From Vibrio kanaloae (GTDB lineage Bacteria; Pseudomonadota; Gammaproteobacteria; Enterobacterales; Vibrionaceae), in NCBI RefSeq assembly GCF_024347535.1, contig NZ_AP025497.1:558001-622000 (forward strand): DNA of 64,000 bases, written 5' to 3'. Under the pieces are notes generated by a model. The model made no database searches and was not told where the DNA came from. It worked only from the letters and a program-made list of their open reading frames with translations. How positions within the stretch are numbered: position 1 is the first letter of the stretch; each line of letters opens with the position of its first letter. The translations under genes were made by a program, and so were the position numbers. Of this stretch, positions 36,162-45,621 are shown in pieces.

Positions 36162-37148
36162 TTATTTACCACCCTTACGAAGACGAGGGTCAAGAACAAC
36201 GTAAAGCATGTCTGCAACTAGGTTAAAGAACAGCATGAATAGCGTCATGATAAGCAGCTGACCTTGCAGTACTTGGTAATCACGAGCGTTAATTGCGTTG
36301 AAAAGTACGCTGCCAAGACCTGGGTAGTTAAAGATAATTTCGATAATTAACTGACCACCGATTGCCATACCTAGAGACATCGAAAGCGCTGTCACACTTG
36401 GTAGCATCGCGTTACGAGCTGCGTAATTGAACACCACTCGGTTTTCGCTAAGGCCTTTGCCTTTCGCCATTGTGATGTAGTCTTCGGCTAGTAGGTTGAT
36501 CATGTTGTTACGCATGTTTACTAGGAAGCCACCAATTTGAACAATGGATGCACATAGCAAAGGTAAAAAGGCGTGGTAAGCGACATCTTTAATGAATGCC
36601 CAGCTTGTCCAATCTGGAATCGTACCTGCGGTATAGGCGTAACCTGTTGGGAACCACTTCAAGCCAATTGCAAAGGTAAATAGTGCAATCATTGCGATAA
36701 CAACTTGAGGAACGGCTTGTAGAATCAGCATTCCTGGAGTTACGAAGGCATCGTATTTACTGCCGCGTTTCCACGCTGCGAAAATACCTAGGATTGAACC
36801 AATAGAGAAAGAAAGAATAACGGCGGTGCCTGCTAAGAATAGCGACCAACCAAATGCTCCACCCAACAGTGTATTAACAGAAAGTGGGTAGAATTGAATT
36901 GATGTACCAAGCTCCCAGCTTAGAATGTTCTTCATGTACGCTACGTATTGAACAAAATAGCCGCCATCAACGAAGCCTAATAGTTCTTTCATTGCAGCAA
37001 TACGCTCAGGAGTAACTTGTACAGAAGCGTTCGCAAACATCATGGTAACTGGGTCACCAGGCATTGCTCTTGGAATAATAAAGTTTAACGTCGCTGCAAC
37101 TAATAGCGCGACAAAATAAAATGACAAACGTCTTAAAAAATAACCCAT
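36162..37148 (-). CDS. chitooligosaccharide ABC importer, permease 1 (Dpp/OppB-like)
   Basis: A 328-residue permease: N-terminal RRLSFYFVALLVAATLNFIIPRAMPGDP is the standard OppB opening, and EDYITMAKGKGLSENRVVFNYAARNAMLP is the EAA coupling loop. Six membrane segments. Separated from the binding-protein gene by 169 bases containing two hairpins. Confidence 0.92.
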   Translation of the reverse strand: MGYFLRRLSFYFVALLVAATLNFIIPRAMPGDPVTMMFANASVQVTPERIAAMKELLGFVDGGYFVQYVAYMKNILSWELGTSIQFYPLSVNTLLGGAFGWSLFLAGTAVILSFSIGSILGIFAAWKRGSKYDAFVTPGMLILQAVPQVVIAMIALFTFAIGLKWFPTGYAYTAGTIPDWTSWAFIKDVAYHAFLPLLCASIVQIGGFLVNMRNNMINLLAEDYITMAKGKGLSENRVVFNYAARNAMLPSVTALSMSLGMAIGGQLIIEIIFNYPGLGSVLFNAINARDYQVLQGQLLIMTLFMLFFNLVADMLYVVLDPRLRKGGK

Positions 37149-37220
37149 AACTCACACCTTACTCACCCAGATTGTTTCCCTGTTTCTGGATTCAGGTCGC
37201 TCCTAGCGAAATTTGGAACG

Positions 37221-37300
37221 AAAAATCCCCTGACGACTAGCGCCATACTTTCAATTGAGAGAGTGGGGATTTTTATAAGCGGCGTAAGAGGTTACGCCGC
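37221..37300 (-). other. two intercistronic hairpins between cbp and the permease gene
   Basis: First on the minus strand: 9-bp perfect stem GCGGCGTAA / TTACGCCGC (37279-37287 / 37292-37300) right after the cbp stop. Second: AAAAATCCCC / GGGGATTTTT (37221-37230 / 37265-37274) with a 34-base loop. Neither has a clean U-tract. They likely protect the upstream cbp mRNA and reduce readthrough. Confidence 0.65.
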
Positions 37301-37317
37301 AAGGATTGAACGATTAC

Positions 37318-39006
37318 TTATTTAACTGGTTTTAGGTCCAGTACATGAAGTAGACGCTCTGGAATACCAGCCCAAATGTTTGGACGGCCTTTTGGATTTT
37401 CTTCGTTCCACCAACCAGTGAAGCGAGTTGTGTTGTATTGGTACATGTAAGCACCAGACATCACAGGGATTGTCACTTGGTCTGCAGCGATGATTTGCTG
37501 GATACCGTGTGCAATATCTAGCTGCTCGTTCTTATCAGCTGTTTTGTAGAAGCTGTTTAGAAGACCATCTAGCTTGTCGTTTTTGTAGAAGTGCATTGCG
37601 AAACGAGGCATACCATCACCAGATTGTAGTGATGAGTTGTAAGCACTGTTCCAGTACGTGTATGGATCCGCACCGTGGAAGTAGTTTGTGTATGCTACGT
37701 CGTATGTACCTTCAAGCATTGCTTGGTTGTAAACAGAGAAGTCAGGTGTACGAGCTTTCGCTTTAATACCGATTTCGTTCAGTTGTTCTACCGCTAGTTG
37801 AACTGTGTTGTTGAAGTCAGTCCAGCCGTTTGGCGATTGAATCATTAGTTCGAAAGACTTGCCTGATGGAGTGTCAACAAAACCATCTTTGTTTACATCT
37901 TTGAAGCCAGCGTCAGCAAGAAGCTTCTTCGCGCCTTCAGCGTTATAAGTGTTGAAGCCTTTGTACTTGTCGTGAGTTTTTTCATCAGACCAAGCTTCAA
38001 ACGCGTAGCCAAGACCCGATGCGAAATCGTTCACAGTACCGCCGCCGTAGAATGCGATGTCGATGATAGTTTGACGGTCAAGAGCCATAGAGAAAGCACG
38101 ACGGAAGTCAACGTTGCTCAATGCTTCATGCTTCGCAGCATCAGGGTGCTTGAAGTTAACGATGAATGCCTGTGTACCTGCCGGCGGGTACCAGTAGTGG
38201 TGTTTAGGGCTAGCTGCTGCGTATGTACGATCGATATCTGGAACGAAAGAAGACGTCCAGTCCATTTCACTGTTTACAACTTTACCTAGGAATTGGTCGT
38301 TGTTCGCAATTTGTGGAACACGTAGACAGTCAACATCTAGGTTGTCTGCATCCCAGTAGTTCGGGTTTGCACACTGGATGTATAGTTGCGCTGTAAACGT
38401 ATCGATTTCTGTAAATGGACCAGAACCTACTGGGTTCTCATTGGTAAACGTTGATGGATCTTTAACGTCTTTCCAGATGTGCTTAGGTACTACAGGTACT
38501 TTAGCAATCTCGTAAGGTACGTTTGAGTTTGCTTCGGTTAGTGTGAACTTAACTTGGTTGTCGTTCAGTTTTTCTACAGACGTTACCCAAGAGTTGATAC
38601 CAGATTGGTCAAGCTCTGGTTTCTCTTTTACAAGGTTGAAAGAAAAAACAACATCATCAGCAGAGAAAGTTTCTCCGTCAGACCATTTCACACCCTTACG
38701 AATGTCGAAAACAACGCTCATCAGATCATCTGACATCTTGAAGTTTTCAGCTAGACGGAACACTGGAGTGTTACCGTGCATTTCGTTAAATACTACTAGC
38801 GGCTCATACATGAAGTCAGTTGTAGTATGTAGGTTAGTAGCACCAAGGTACGGGTTAAAGTTACGTACGAATGTAGTGTACTCTTTCGGGTGAACGGTCA
38901 GTTCACTGCGTTCTGCAGCGGTTGCTACTGATGCAAAACCTGTTGTAGCAGTTGCAATAATTGCTGTTGCTGTTGCTATTGCTGTTTTTTTTATATTGGC
39001 AAGCAT
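37318..39006 (-). CDS. cbp: chitin oligosaccharide-binding protein (periplasmic SBP)
   Basis: A 562-residue solute-binding protein of the SBP_bac_5 (Dpp/Opp) family with a signal peptide of about 30 residues (KTAIATATAIIATATTGFASVATA). In Vibrio this protein both feeds the ABC importer and, when empty, holds the ChiS sensor inactive; this is established for V. cholerae and inferred here from position and family. VPVVPKHIWKDVKDPSTF and GSGPFTEIDTF are typical family segments. It is the first gene of the ten-gene minus-strand block. Confidence 0.94.
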   Translation of the reverse strand: MLANIKKTAIATATAIIATATTGFASVATAAERSELTVHPKEYTTFVRNFNPYLGATNLHTTTDFMYEPLVVFNEMHGNTPVFRLAENFKMSDDLMSVVFDIRKGVKWSDGETFSADDVVFSFNLVKEKPELDQSGINSWVTSVEKLNDNQVKFTLTEANSNVPYEIAKVPVVPKHIWKDVKDPSTFTNENPVGSGPFTEIDTFTAQLYIQCANPNYWDADNLDVDCLRVPQIANNDQFLGKVVNSEMDWTSSFVPDIDRTYAAASPKHHYWYPPAGTQAFIVNFKHPDAAKHEALSNVDFRRAFSMALDRQTIIDIAFYGGGTVNDFASGLGYAFEAWSDEKTHDKYKGFNTYNAEGAKKLLADAGFKDVNKDGFVDTPSGKSFELMIQSPNGWTDFNNTVQLAVEQLNEIGIKAKARTPDFSVYNQAMLEGTYDVAYTNYFHGADPYTYWNSAYNSSLQSGDGMPRFAMHFYKNDKLDGLLNSFYKTADKNEQLDIAHGIQQIIAADQVTIPVMSGAYMYQYNTTRFTGWWNEENPKGRPNIWAGIPERLLHVLDLKPVK

Positions 39007-39660
39007 AGCTGTTCCTTACTATTTGCTTTCATTTCACTAATGGATTGAATGTTATCTGTCGCTAAATTTGCTTAGTAGATACACACTCTGGTTAAAGGCC
39101 TACCTCTTCTTCTTCGTTGCTCCAGATTCATCGCTGATTCCGAGAAGTGGTAAGAGTGGCCTGTAGGCCTTTGGCAGGAGTAAGAAAACACCTTATCGAT
39201 GAATTAATCAAACTCGTTTCCCGTCAAAAACGTTAAAAATACACAACCCCACGTCATTAACGTTAAAATAGGTTGCTTTGGTGGTTTTTTGTTCGCAATT
39301 GTTAAGGTGATGTGACTCGCATTTGGTTTTGAGGTTTTTGCTATGTGTAAGTAGTCACTAACGTTAAAGGCTTTTTATTATAATGATTTAACCTACGTTG
39401 GTATAATTGTAGATCTTGGTCACTTGCCAGTTTTACGTTAAATTTCCCTAGAAAATTAAATCTGCCGTTCTGTTGTGACTCGCTTCTCAAACTGCAACAA
39501 AGAGTCAGCTAACGGTCAGATATGATTGAGAATAGAACGAAAAGTACTGACGGTTACGAGGACGCACTGTGCGTAATTGGCGTGAATTCTTCCTTGTTTA
39601 AAGACGTAAAAAAAGTGCGTTGCAAGTGTTGGGATTCTACTTTTTGTGATTATTAGGCGT
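39007..39660 (-). promoter_or_regulatory. regulatory region of the chitin operon
   Basis: About 650 bases without a gene. It contains: ACGTTAAA on the plus strand at 39230, 39260, 39361 and 39435; TGTGACTCGC twice (39311 and 39474), the second extending to a CRP-like TGTGA-N6-TCTCA (39474-39489); a minus-strand -10 candidate (TATAAT, 39377-39382) with a poor -35, as expected for an activator-dependent promoter; an alternative -35 TTGACG near 39220; and a large inverted repeat near the gene. ChiS is known to bind and activate this promoter directly in V. cholerae; its exact site here is not established. Confidence 0.5.
39094..39172 (-). other. long inverted repeat in the cbp leader
   Basis: AAAGGCCTA (39094-39102) and TAGGCCTTT (39164-39172) are perfect inverted repeats, and the flanking inner ACCTCTTCT / AGAAGTGGT pair further with one mismatch. 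With either promoter candidate it would be transcribed in the 5' leader of cbp, ending about 88 bases before the ATG. Confidence 0.6.
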
Positions 39661-39661
39661 A

Positions 39662-39686
39662 CAAAAAAGCCCACGCTAGGTGGGCT
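39662..39686 (-). terminator. chiS intrinsic terminator
   Basis: Stem AGCCCAC (39668-39674) / GTGGGCT (39680-39686), followed on the minus strand by six U. 35 bases after the chiS stop. Confidence 0.88.
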
Positions 39687-39721
39687 CCATTATTCAAAGT
39701 ATCGTGATGTTGGTTCAGGGT

Positions 39722-42700
39722 TTAACTGGTCAGTAGTTTCTGAAGTTTATCCCTTAGCATCTCAATGTGGGTTCTTTCTGGCGTCTGTTCTTTGCAGTGT
39801 TCCAGTATGAATTCGATTGAGCTCAGTACCGTTCGCCAGCGAGGCGTTTTCGGTAGGGTTTCTACGCGTAGGTATTTGTCTAGTGTTCGAGTTTGCAGCG
39901 TACTGCGGTCTAAGTAGACGCGCCACAAGCCACTCTTCTCTGCGAAGGCAAACTTAGTTTCACCTGTTACTGATTCCCAGTAAATGATGGCATTGGTCAT
40001 GGCATCAACCAATACTTCACGCATTAATTCCTGTTTATTTTTACCTTCACCGCTCGCTTTATCTGCGATACGAGTAAACTCACCTCCGAGCTCTTTCAGC
40101 TGTTGGAGCTTATCTTTGTCACCTTCAAAGGCGTAGCTTGAAAGTGCCTCAACCGCCGTTTCAAGGTTATTGACTCGGTTTGAGTTAACGCCACCACCCA
40201 CATTGAAGATGTACATGGTGTCGAGCCCTGAGCCTTCAGGTAGCTTAAGGATATCACTTGGAATGCGCTGACGTGTGTCATCTATGTAGATATCAATATC
40301 ACCGCAGTAGTGGGCTTGTTCTATTTTGAGGTACTTAGGAGCAATGATTTCGTCAGCCATTGAACGCTTAAGTTGCTCTTGCCCACGCCTAAAGAGTTTC
40401 GCTGCTGCTTCGTTGGCGAAGCGAATACGTTGATCATCACGAGTACATATAATGGCTTCAGGGGCTGATTCTAACTGTTCTAGTAAACGTCCTTGTGTCT
40501 CTAGTAAATTAGCTTCAACCATGGCTCTGTGTTTAAGCTCTAGTTGCAGTTGGTCATTTTCAAGTCGTCTTTGCTCAGCTTTGCTTGCTGATAGGTGCGC
40601 AGTAATTCGAGCGGCTAACTCTTGTTTGTTGAATGGCTTGGATAAGTAGTCATTGGCTCCGACTTCGAAGCCTCGCACTCGGTCCTCTGCCTGGTTAAGC
40701 GCCGTAAGCATGATAATTGGTAACTGTGCATGGTCATATTGTTTACGCAGTGTCTCACAAACCTGGTAGCCACTCATACCAGGCATCATGATGTCGAGTA
40801 GAAGTAATTCAGGCTTCTCTTTTTCAATTATTTCAATGGTTTCTGGGCCGTCACATGCGGTACGAACTCGAAAACCTTCTAACTTCAAGAAACTGTCTAA
40901 TACTCTTAGATTTACTGGCTCATCATCTGCGATTACTAAGAGTGGGCCGTCAGGGTTTTCATTGATAACGCTGTCTTCTTGTTGAGTATTATCAATTAAA
41001 TCTGGAGCTTGAAAGTGTGAGTAGTTGCCAGACTTGCTGTAGTTCTGCAATTCTTCTTGCGTAGCTAAAGGTAGCGTAAAGCTGAAGGTAGTGCCAAGCA
41101 TCGGTTGACTACTTACGTAAAGTGACCCGCCCATAAGCTCAATCAGTTGACGGCTAATGGATAACCCAAGCCCTGCACCTTGACGATAGTTGCCTGCATC
41201 TTGACCTGCTTGAACTAAGGGTTCAAAGATGTGCTCTAGATACTCAGCGGGTATACCTTGTCCGGTATCAACAACTTGCACGCGAATGTTGTCGTCAATA
41301 ACGCTTGCAGAGATGACTATCTTACCTTCTGATGTGTACTTGATGGCATTACCGACCAAGTTATACATCACTTGCTCAAGGCGTTGAGGGTCAGATGAAA
41401 CTAGCCCCAAATCACTAGGAACTTGGTTAATAATGCGGATTGGTTTACTACCCAGCAGGTGATGTGACAGCTCAAGCACCAAGCTGGTTGCTGCAGACAG
41501 ATCAACTGCAGATTTCTTAATATCCAAGCTGCCGTAGCGCATTTTGTGGTAATCAAGCAGGTCATCAACCAGTGTTGCTAGTCTCTGACCACTATTAATG
41601 ATGATATCTAGCTGGTATTTCTGGTTAGCTGGAATTGGACCGTTCGCACCAGATATTAGTGCTTCGGCAATACCAACCATCCCATGCAGTGGTGTTCTAA
41701 GTTCGTGAGAAGTCGTCGCTAAGAACTCATCTTTTAGTTTGTTAGCAAGGTGCAACTCTTCGTTTTGCTTTTGAATGGTCTTAAGGTTGTCCTCAAGTTC
41801 ATCATTCTGGCTTCTTATCAGCTGCATCTTTTCGCGAATTGAGCGCTGCATTCGTTCGAAGCTTACTGCAAGGCGGCCTATCTCATCTTTTCGCTCGGTA
41901 TTGATCATCGTTTCATCAAGATCACCAGCAGATACTTTCTCGGCTGCCCAAGTGAGTTTGAGGAGCGGCGATGTGATGAAGTTGGATAGGTAATGCGATG
42001 AAACAAATACAAGAATGATTGCAGTTAACATTACGATTACGAAGATCTTTTCTAGCTGGTGAATTCGGGAAAATGCTTCTTCCTCTGGCAACTCGACAAC
42101 GAGAGCCCAAGTTGCATATTTGAGTTCAATTGGCGTATAGGCAGCTATGATCGCTTGATCTTGAGTGTTATCGAACGTACCCACTGCAGTTTCGCCCGCA
42201 AGCGCTTTATCAACAACGTCTAGGCTTAAGTTGATCGATTCTTGCGAATGCGCAAGGCTACGCGGCAGGTGATCATCACCCACAAGCAGCGTCTGAATAT
42301 TTGAACTCTTGTTGAGATCCGCGATAAGTTTCGTTATGCCGTTGATCGGTAATCTAAACATCGCATAGCTGTGCAGATAGCCCTGCTGTACGATAGGCGC
42401 ACCTAACCATGCTGTTTGTTTACCATTCTCGTCTTTAAAGTCAGAGACAATAACAGGCGTGTAATCCTCATTAGATTTGCGTCGGTCGGTTACGTCTTTT
42501 TTTAGTTGTTGAAAGGTAGTGCCTAGGTTTGAATCCTTGTACTTACCGGTCAGTAAATTGGTGCCATAATCATCATGCTTAGATACGGAATAAGCGACGT
42601 TACCGTTGATATCAATCAATAAGATATCGTCAAAATCAGAGCGCTTAAGCAGTTCTAGGTAAGCGTTGTGGTAGCGTTTGTGTAGTAGGCGATAACGCTC

Positions 42701-43111
42701 ACTGCCAATAAAACTGTTCGATTCTGGAAGAATAGATGTTTTGATTTGATCGCCTGATCCTTGAATATAACGCTGCTGTGCATTGCTACGTGCTTCGTCA
42801 ATATCTAGGCCGAGCCTTTGAAATGCATTGATCAATCCATAGAATCGCCCACCACTGGCATTAGCCAGTTCTGATCGTACAAATCCCATGACTTGGGACT
42901 CTTGAGCTTGAAGGTAATCGACGATTTGCTGTTGCTTAGTATCACGAACCGAAACAAGATGTGAGGTGCTTTGTTCCTGTAGATCTTGACTGTGCGACTG
43001 GAGGAAGAATATTGCGATTAGTGTCACTGGGGTAATACTGAGGACAAGAAATGCCAGCATTAGAGTATTTTGAAGGCGCTTAAACTTCTGCTTACGATAG
43101 AATCTAAACAT
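39722..43111 (-). CDS. chiS: chitin-responsive hybrid sensor kinase / DNA-binding regulator ChiS
   Basis: An 1129-residue inner-membrane hybrid kinase. TM1 spans about 15-37, a periplasmic sensor of about 315 residues follows, TM2 is 356-375, then HAMP and a coiled coil. HisKA has His469 in TTSHELRTPLHG, the HATPase domain has the N-box VMYNLVGNAIKYT and DTGQGIP/GAGLGLSI, and the receiver has Asp773 in LLLDIMMPGMSGYQ. A PAS-like segment and a C-terminal domain of about 150 residues correspond to the cryptic DNA-binding domain shown in V. cholerae ChiS. It controls the chitin operon together with Cbp. Own terminator, 716 bases from cbp. Confidence 0.96.
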   Translation of the reverse strand: MFRFYRKQKFKRLQNTLMLAFLVLSITPVTLIAIFFLQSHSQDLQEQSTSHLVSVRDTKQQQIVDYLQAQESQVMGFVRSELANASGGRFYGLINAFQRLGLDIDEARSNAQQRYIQGSGDQIKTSILPESNSFIGSERYRLLHKRYHNAYLELLKRSDFDDILLIDINGNVAYSVSKHDDYGTNLLTGKYKDSNLGTTFQQLKKDVTDRRKSNEDYTPVIVSDFKDENGKQTAWLGAPIVQQGYLHSYAMFRLPINGITKLIADLNKSSNIQTLLVGDDHLPRSLAHSQESINLSLDVVDKALAGETAVGTFDNTQDQAIIAAYTPIELKYATWALVVELPEEEAFSRIHQLEKIFVIVMLTAIILVFVSSHYLSNFITSPLLKLTWAAEKVSAGDLDETMINTERKDEIGRLAVSFERMQRSIREKMQLIRSQNDELEDNLKTIQKQNEELHLANKLKDEFLATTSHELRTPLHGMVGIAEALISGANGPIPANQKYQLDIIINSGQRLATLVDDLLDYHKMRYGSLDIKKSAVDLSAATSLVLELSHHLLGSKPIRIINQVPSDLGLVSSDPQRLEQVMYNLVGNAIKYTSEGKIVISASVIDDNIRVQVVDTGQGIPAEYLEHIFEPLVQAGQDAGNYRQGAGLGLSISRQLIELMGGSLYVSSQPMLGTTFSFTLPLATQEELQNYSKSGNYSHFQAPDLIDNTQQEDSVINENPDGPLLVIADDEPVNLRVLDSFLKLEGFRVRTACDGPETIEIIEKEKPELLLLDIMMPGMSGYQVCETLRKQYDHAQLPIIMLTALNQAEDRVRGFEVGANDYLSKPFNKQELAARITAHLSASKAEQRRLENDQLQLELKHRAMVEANLLETQGRLLEQLESAPEAIICTRDDQRIRFANEAAAKLFRRGQEQLKRSMADEIIAPKYLKIEQAHYCGDIDIYIDDTRQRIPSDILKLPEGSGLDTMYIFNVGGGVNSNRVNNLETAVEALSSYAFEGDKDKLQQLKELGGEFTRIADKASGEGKNKQELMREVLVDAMTNAIIYWESVTGETKFAFAEKSGLWRVYLDRSTLQTRTLDKYLRVETLPKTPRWRTVLSSIEFILEHCKEQTPERTHIEMLRDKLQKLLTS

Positions 43112-43176
43112 AAATTGGGTACTACTTTCCTTTGATGTACTGCTAAAAGAGTCGAAAACAAGTACAGAGAATAGAA

Positions 43177-43206
43177 TTAACGGGTTCCAATTTAACGAAA
43201 TTAACG
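43177..43206. promoter_or_regulatory. TTAACG triplet upstream of chiS
   Basis: TTAACG occurs at 43177, 43192 and 43201, 66-95 bases before the chiS ATG. The same core (AACGTTAA) is repeated upstream of cbp and at acnB. Possible binding sites; regulator unknown. Confidence 0.35.
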
Positions 43207-43290
43207 AGTTTTTTTACTTTGACAAGTAAGTGGTATTTAAAGCGTGTGCAAAAGCTCATTTTTATAGAGTTTTGACAAAAATATGAACAG

Positions 43291-43317
43291 ACAGCGCAGA
43301 TAATGACCCTGCGCTGT
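43291..43317 (-). terminator. hairpin after rsmC
   Basis: Perfect 9-bp stem ACAGCGCAG / CTGCGCTGT eleven bases after the rsmC stop. The U-tract is weak (CTGTTCATATTTTT), so termination may be partial. Confidence 0.6.
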
Positions 43318-43327
43318 GCTAGAGAGG

Positions 43328-44350
43328 TTATTTGTTTGCGTGATAGATCGCGAATTTGGTGGTCTTATTTAGAGTCGCGCATTTTCCAAAAGATTGTTCA
43401 ATAATTGGAATGTATTTTAAGAAGCTGTTCGCAACGATGAATAACTCTCCAGCACGCTTTAAGTGCTTCGGTGCCTGCGCCAGCAGAGTTTCCGTTGCAC
43501 TGTAGCTGGTGTCTAAACCTGAGTGGAATGGTGGGTTACTGATGATGAATTGGTAGTCTTGTGCTGTATCAGAATAGACATCTGATGCGAAGACTTTACC
43601 TGTTAAACCATTCGCTTCCAGTGTTGCTTGGCTTGATGCCACGGCAAATGCACTGATGTCGCACATTTCTAGCTCGATATCAGGGTTACGAGACGCCATT
43701 ACTGCACCTAATACGCCAGCACCACAGCCAAAATCCAGTACCTTGCCTTTTAGTTTTGGCAAAGTATCCAACAGCAGTTGGCTACCCACATCGAACTCAC
43801 CGTGGCTGAATACGCCAGGAAGACTTTTTACGGTAAGTGATTGCTCACTAATGTTAACCGTGTAGGTTTTAAACCAGTCTTGTAAGTTGAACGCTTGTGG
43901 CTGTTCGAAGCATTGGCCCCAGTAGAAAGAACAGCGACGCGCTGAATCGTATTTTACGACCTTGCCGTAAGGCGCAAACATCTTCTCAATACTTTTCACG
44001 CCAGAGCGGTTTTCACCGACAACGACAATCTCTGTGTCCTTACCTAGCTTGGCAAACAGCATCGCCAACAAATACTCAGCTTCTGCCTTGGCTTTCGGCC
44101 AGTAGAGCATCACTAAGTCAGCTTTGGTCTCTTCGGTAAACTCAGCACCGTAAAAACGTTGGATGGTGCTACAACCTTCAAGCTGACGGTAGTAGCTGTA
44201 ATTAGAAGTGAACACAGAGACAGATTCACAATGCTTCGCTAATTCAACAGGGAATAAGTCTTCGGCCTCACCAGCAACTAAAACATGTTTGCCTTCAAAG
44301 TAGGCGAGTTGACGCTGAGCAATCTGGCTTGGGGCAATGTAGGCGGACAT
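43328..44350 (-). CDS. rsmC: 16S rRNA (guanine(1207)-N2)-methyltransferase
   Basis: A 340-residue two-domain MTase. The N-terminal half is a degenerate methyltransferase fold; the C-terminal half has the SAM motif [16 protein letters not shown] and the catalytic NPPF in [13 protein letters not shown], typical of guanine-N2 enzymes. It methylates G1207 in assembled 30S subunits. Single gene with its own flanking hairpins. Confidence 0.95.
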   Translation of the reverse strand: MSAYIAPSQIAQRQLAYFEGKHVLVAGEAEDLFPVELAKHCESVSVFTSNYSYYRQLEGCSTIQRFYGAEFTEETKADLVMLYWPKAKAEAEYLLAMLFAKLGKDTEIVVVGENRSGVKSIEKMFAPYGKVVKYDSARRCSFYWGQCFEQPQAFNLQDWFKTYTVNISEQSLTVKSLPGVFSHGEFDVGSQLLLDTLPKLKGKVLDFGCGAGVLGAVMASRNPDIELEMCDISAFAVASSQATLEANGLTGKVFASDVYSDTAQDYQFIISNPPFHSGLDTSYSATETLLAQAPKHLKRAGELFIVANSFLKYIPIIEQSFGKCATLNKTTKFAIYHANK

Positions 44351-44375
44351 AGGACACTCTATTGAATTGTTATCA

Positions 44376-44408
44376 AAAAATGAGGGCGGATTTTCGCATA
44401 ATCCGCCC
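44376..44408 (-). terminator. terminator of the AI-2E family gene
   Basis: Stem GGGCGGATT (44384-44392) / AATCCGCCC (44400-44408) followed on the minus strand by TCA then six U. Confidence 0.85.
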
Positions 44409-44459
44409 CAAGCTTGAAGTGTTTAATACGCGTTCGGCAGCAAGTTGCCTAAGAATCGG

Positions 44460-45545
44460 TTAACTCTTGTCTTGCTGGTTTAAAAAGTCTTTAAACTCTT
44501 CATCGTAGATATTGAATAGGACAATCGTTATAGCAAAAATCAACGGGCCATAGATAAGACCAATCAAGCCAAACAGTTGAATACCACCCAATAGTGAGAA
44601 GAAAATCATCAGGGTGTTCATGCCTGCGCTGCCTTGCATCAGAAGAGGACGCAGAAGATTATCAATTGAACCAACAATTGCCACACAGTAAACCGTTAGG
44701 AAAATTGCCCATGTGGTATCACCTGTTAGGAATAAGTAAGTTGCGGCTGGAATCCAGATTAGCGCCGTACCGACTACAGGGATGAAAGAGGCGAAGCCCA
44801 TCATGGTGCCCCAGAATAGGCCAGGGAAACCGGCGATCCACATGCCTAAACCGCCTGCAATACCTTGTGCGATTGCGGTTAAGAATGACCCCATTACGGC
44901 TGACTTCGATACTTGTTCAATCTCTGTTAGAAGTTTGTCTTCTTGGCTACGAGACAATGGAAGAATATGGCGAACGACGCTGATGATTTTGTCGTGATCT
45001 CTTAATAAGAAGAACAGAACAAACAGCATCAAGAAAAAATCCATCAAAAAACTGGTCGCATCACCAAGAATTTTTGCACTAATACCAACCAATTTTGAAC
45101 CAAAGCTGGTAGCAAACTCACCGACTTTTTGAGCGATGGCTTGAGGCTCAATGTTGTCAAAAGGGAGGTAGTTATTTACAAACGACAGCGCTTTAACCAC
45201 CAATGGGTGGGCAAATAGAGTTTGAATACCACCGTGTGTTACCCATTGATAGGTGTTTTGAGAAAACAGAGAACCTTGCTGAACAATTGCAGCAAACACT
45301 GCTAATAAAGGAATAACGATAATAAAAGTCAGTATCACACAAGAAAGCAATGAGACGATGTTTTTTTTCTTTGGTATCTTTCTTTCAAGCCACTCGTGGA
45401 TCGGGAACATCAAAAGTGAAATGATAAATGCCATTATTATTGAGTTCACATAGGGTTCGATAAGCAGATAACAAGCAAAAGCCGCCGCGAGTAGGGCTAT
45501 GATGATCACCCAATGGCTAGAATTAATTTTAATTTTTTCTGACAC
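44460..45545 (-). CDS. AI-2E family transporter (YdiK/PerM-like membrane protein)
   Basis: A 361-residue inner-membrane protein with about eight membrane segments in the arrangement of the AI-2 exporter (TqsA)/PerM superfamily: two N-terminal segments, a central soluble region (about 130-205), then five segments with GLGMWIAGFPGLFWGTMMGFASFIPVVG, the family signature. Substrate not known; many members are Na+/H+ antiporters or have no proven link to AI-2. Divergent from a small plus-strand gene. Confidence 0.88.
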   Translation of the reverse strand: MSEKIKINSSHWVIIIALLAAAFACYLLIEPYVNSIIMAFIISLLMFPIHEWLERKIPKKKNIVSLLSCVILTFIIVIPLLAVFAAIVQQGSLFSQNTYQWVTHGGIQTLFAHPLVVKALSFVNNYLPFDNIEPQAIAQKVGEFATSFGSKLVGISAKILGDATSFLMDFFLMLFVLFFLLRDHDKIISVVRHILPLSRSQEDKLLTEIEQVSKSAVMGSFLTAIAQGIAGGLGMWIAGFPGLFWGTMMGFASFIPVVGTALIWIPAATYLFLTGDTTWAIFLTVYCVAIVGSIDNLLRPLLMQGSAGMNTLMIFFSLLGGIQLFGLIGLIYGPLIFAITIVLFNIYDEEFKDFLNQQDKS

Positions 45546-45621
45546 GATAATGGTCTCTATATTGGCATTCTAAGTTTATAATGGCTGCAAAACAGAGAGT
45601 TAGCAATGAGGAGTTTTGATT

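Noticed and set aside
43291..43317. GC-rich hairpin between chiS and rsmC as a small RNA gene
   Set aside because: It lies just after the rsmC stop and is most simply its terminator; no promoter was seen for an independent RNA.
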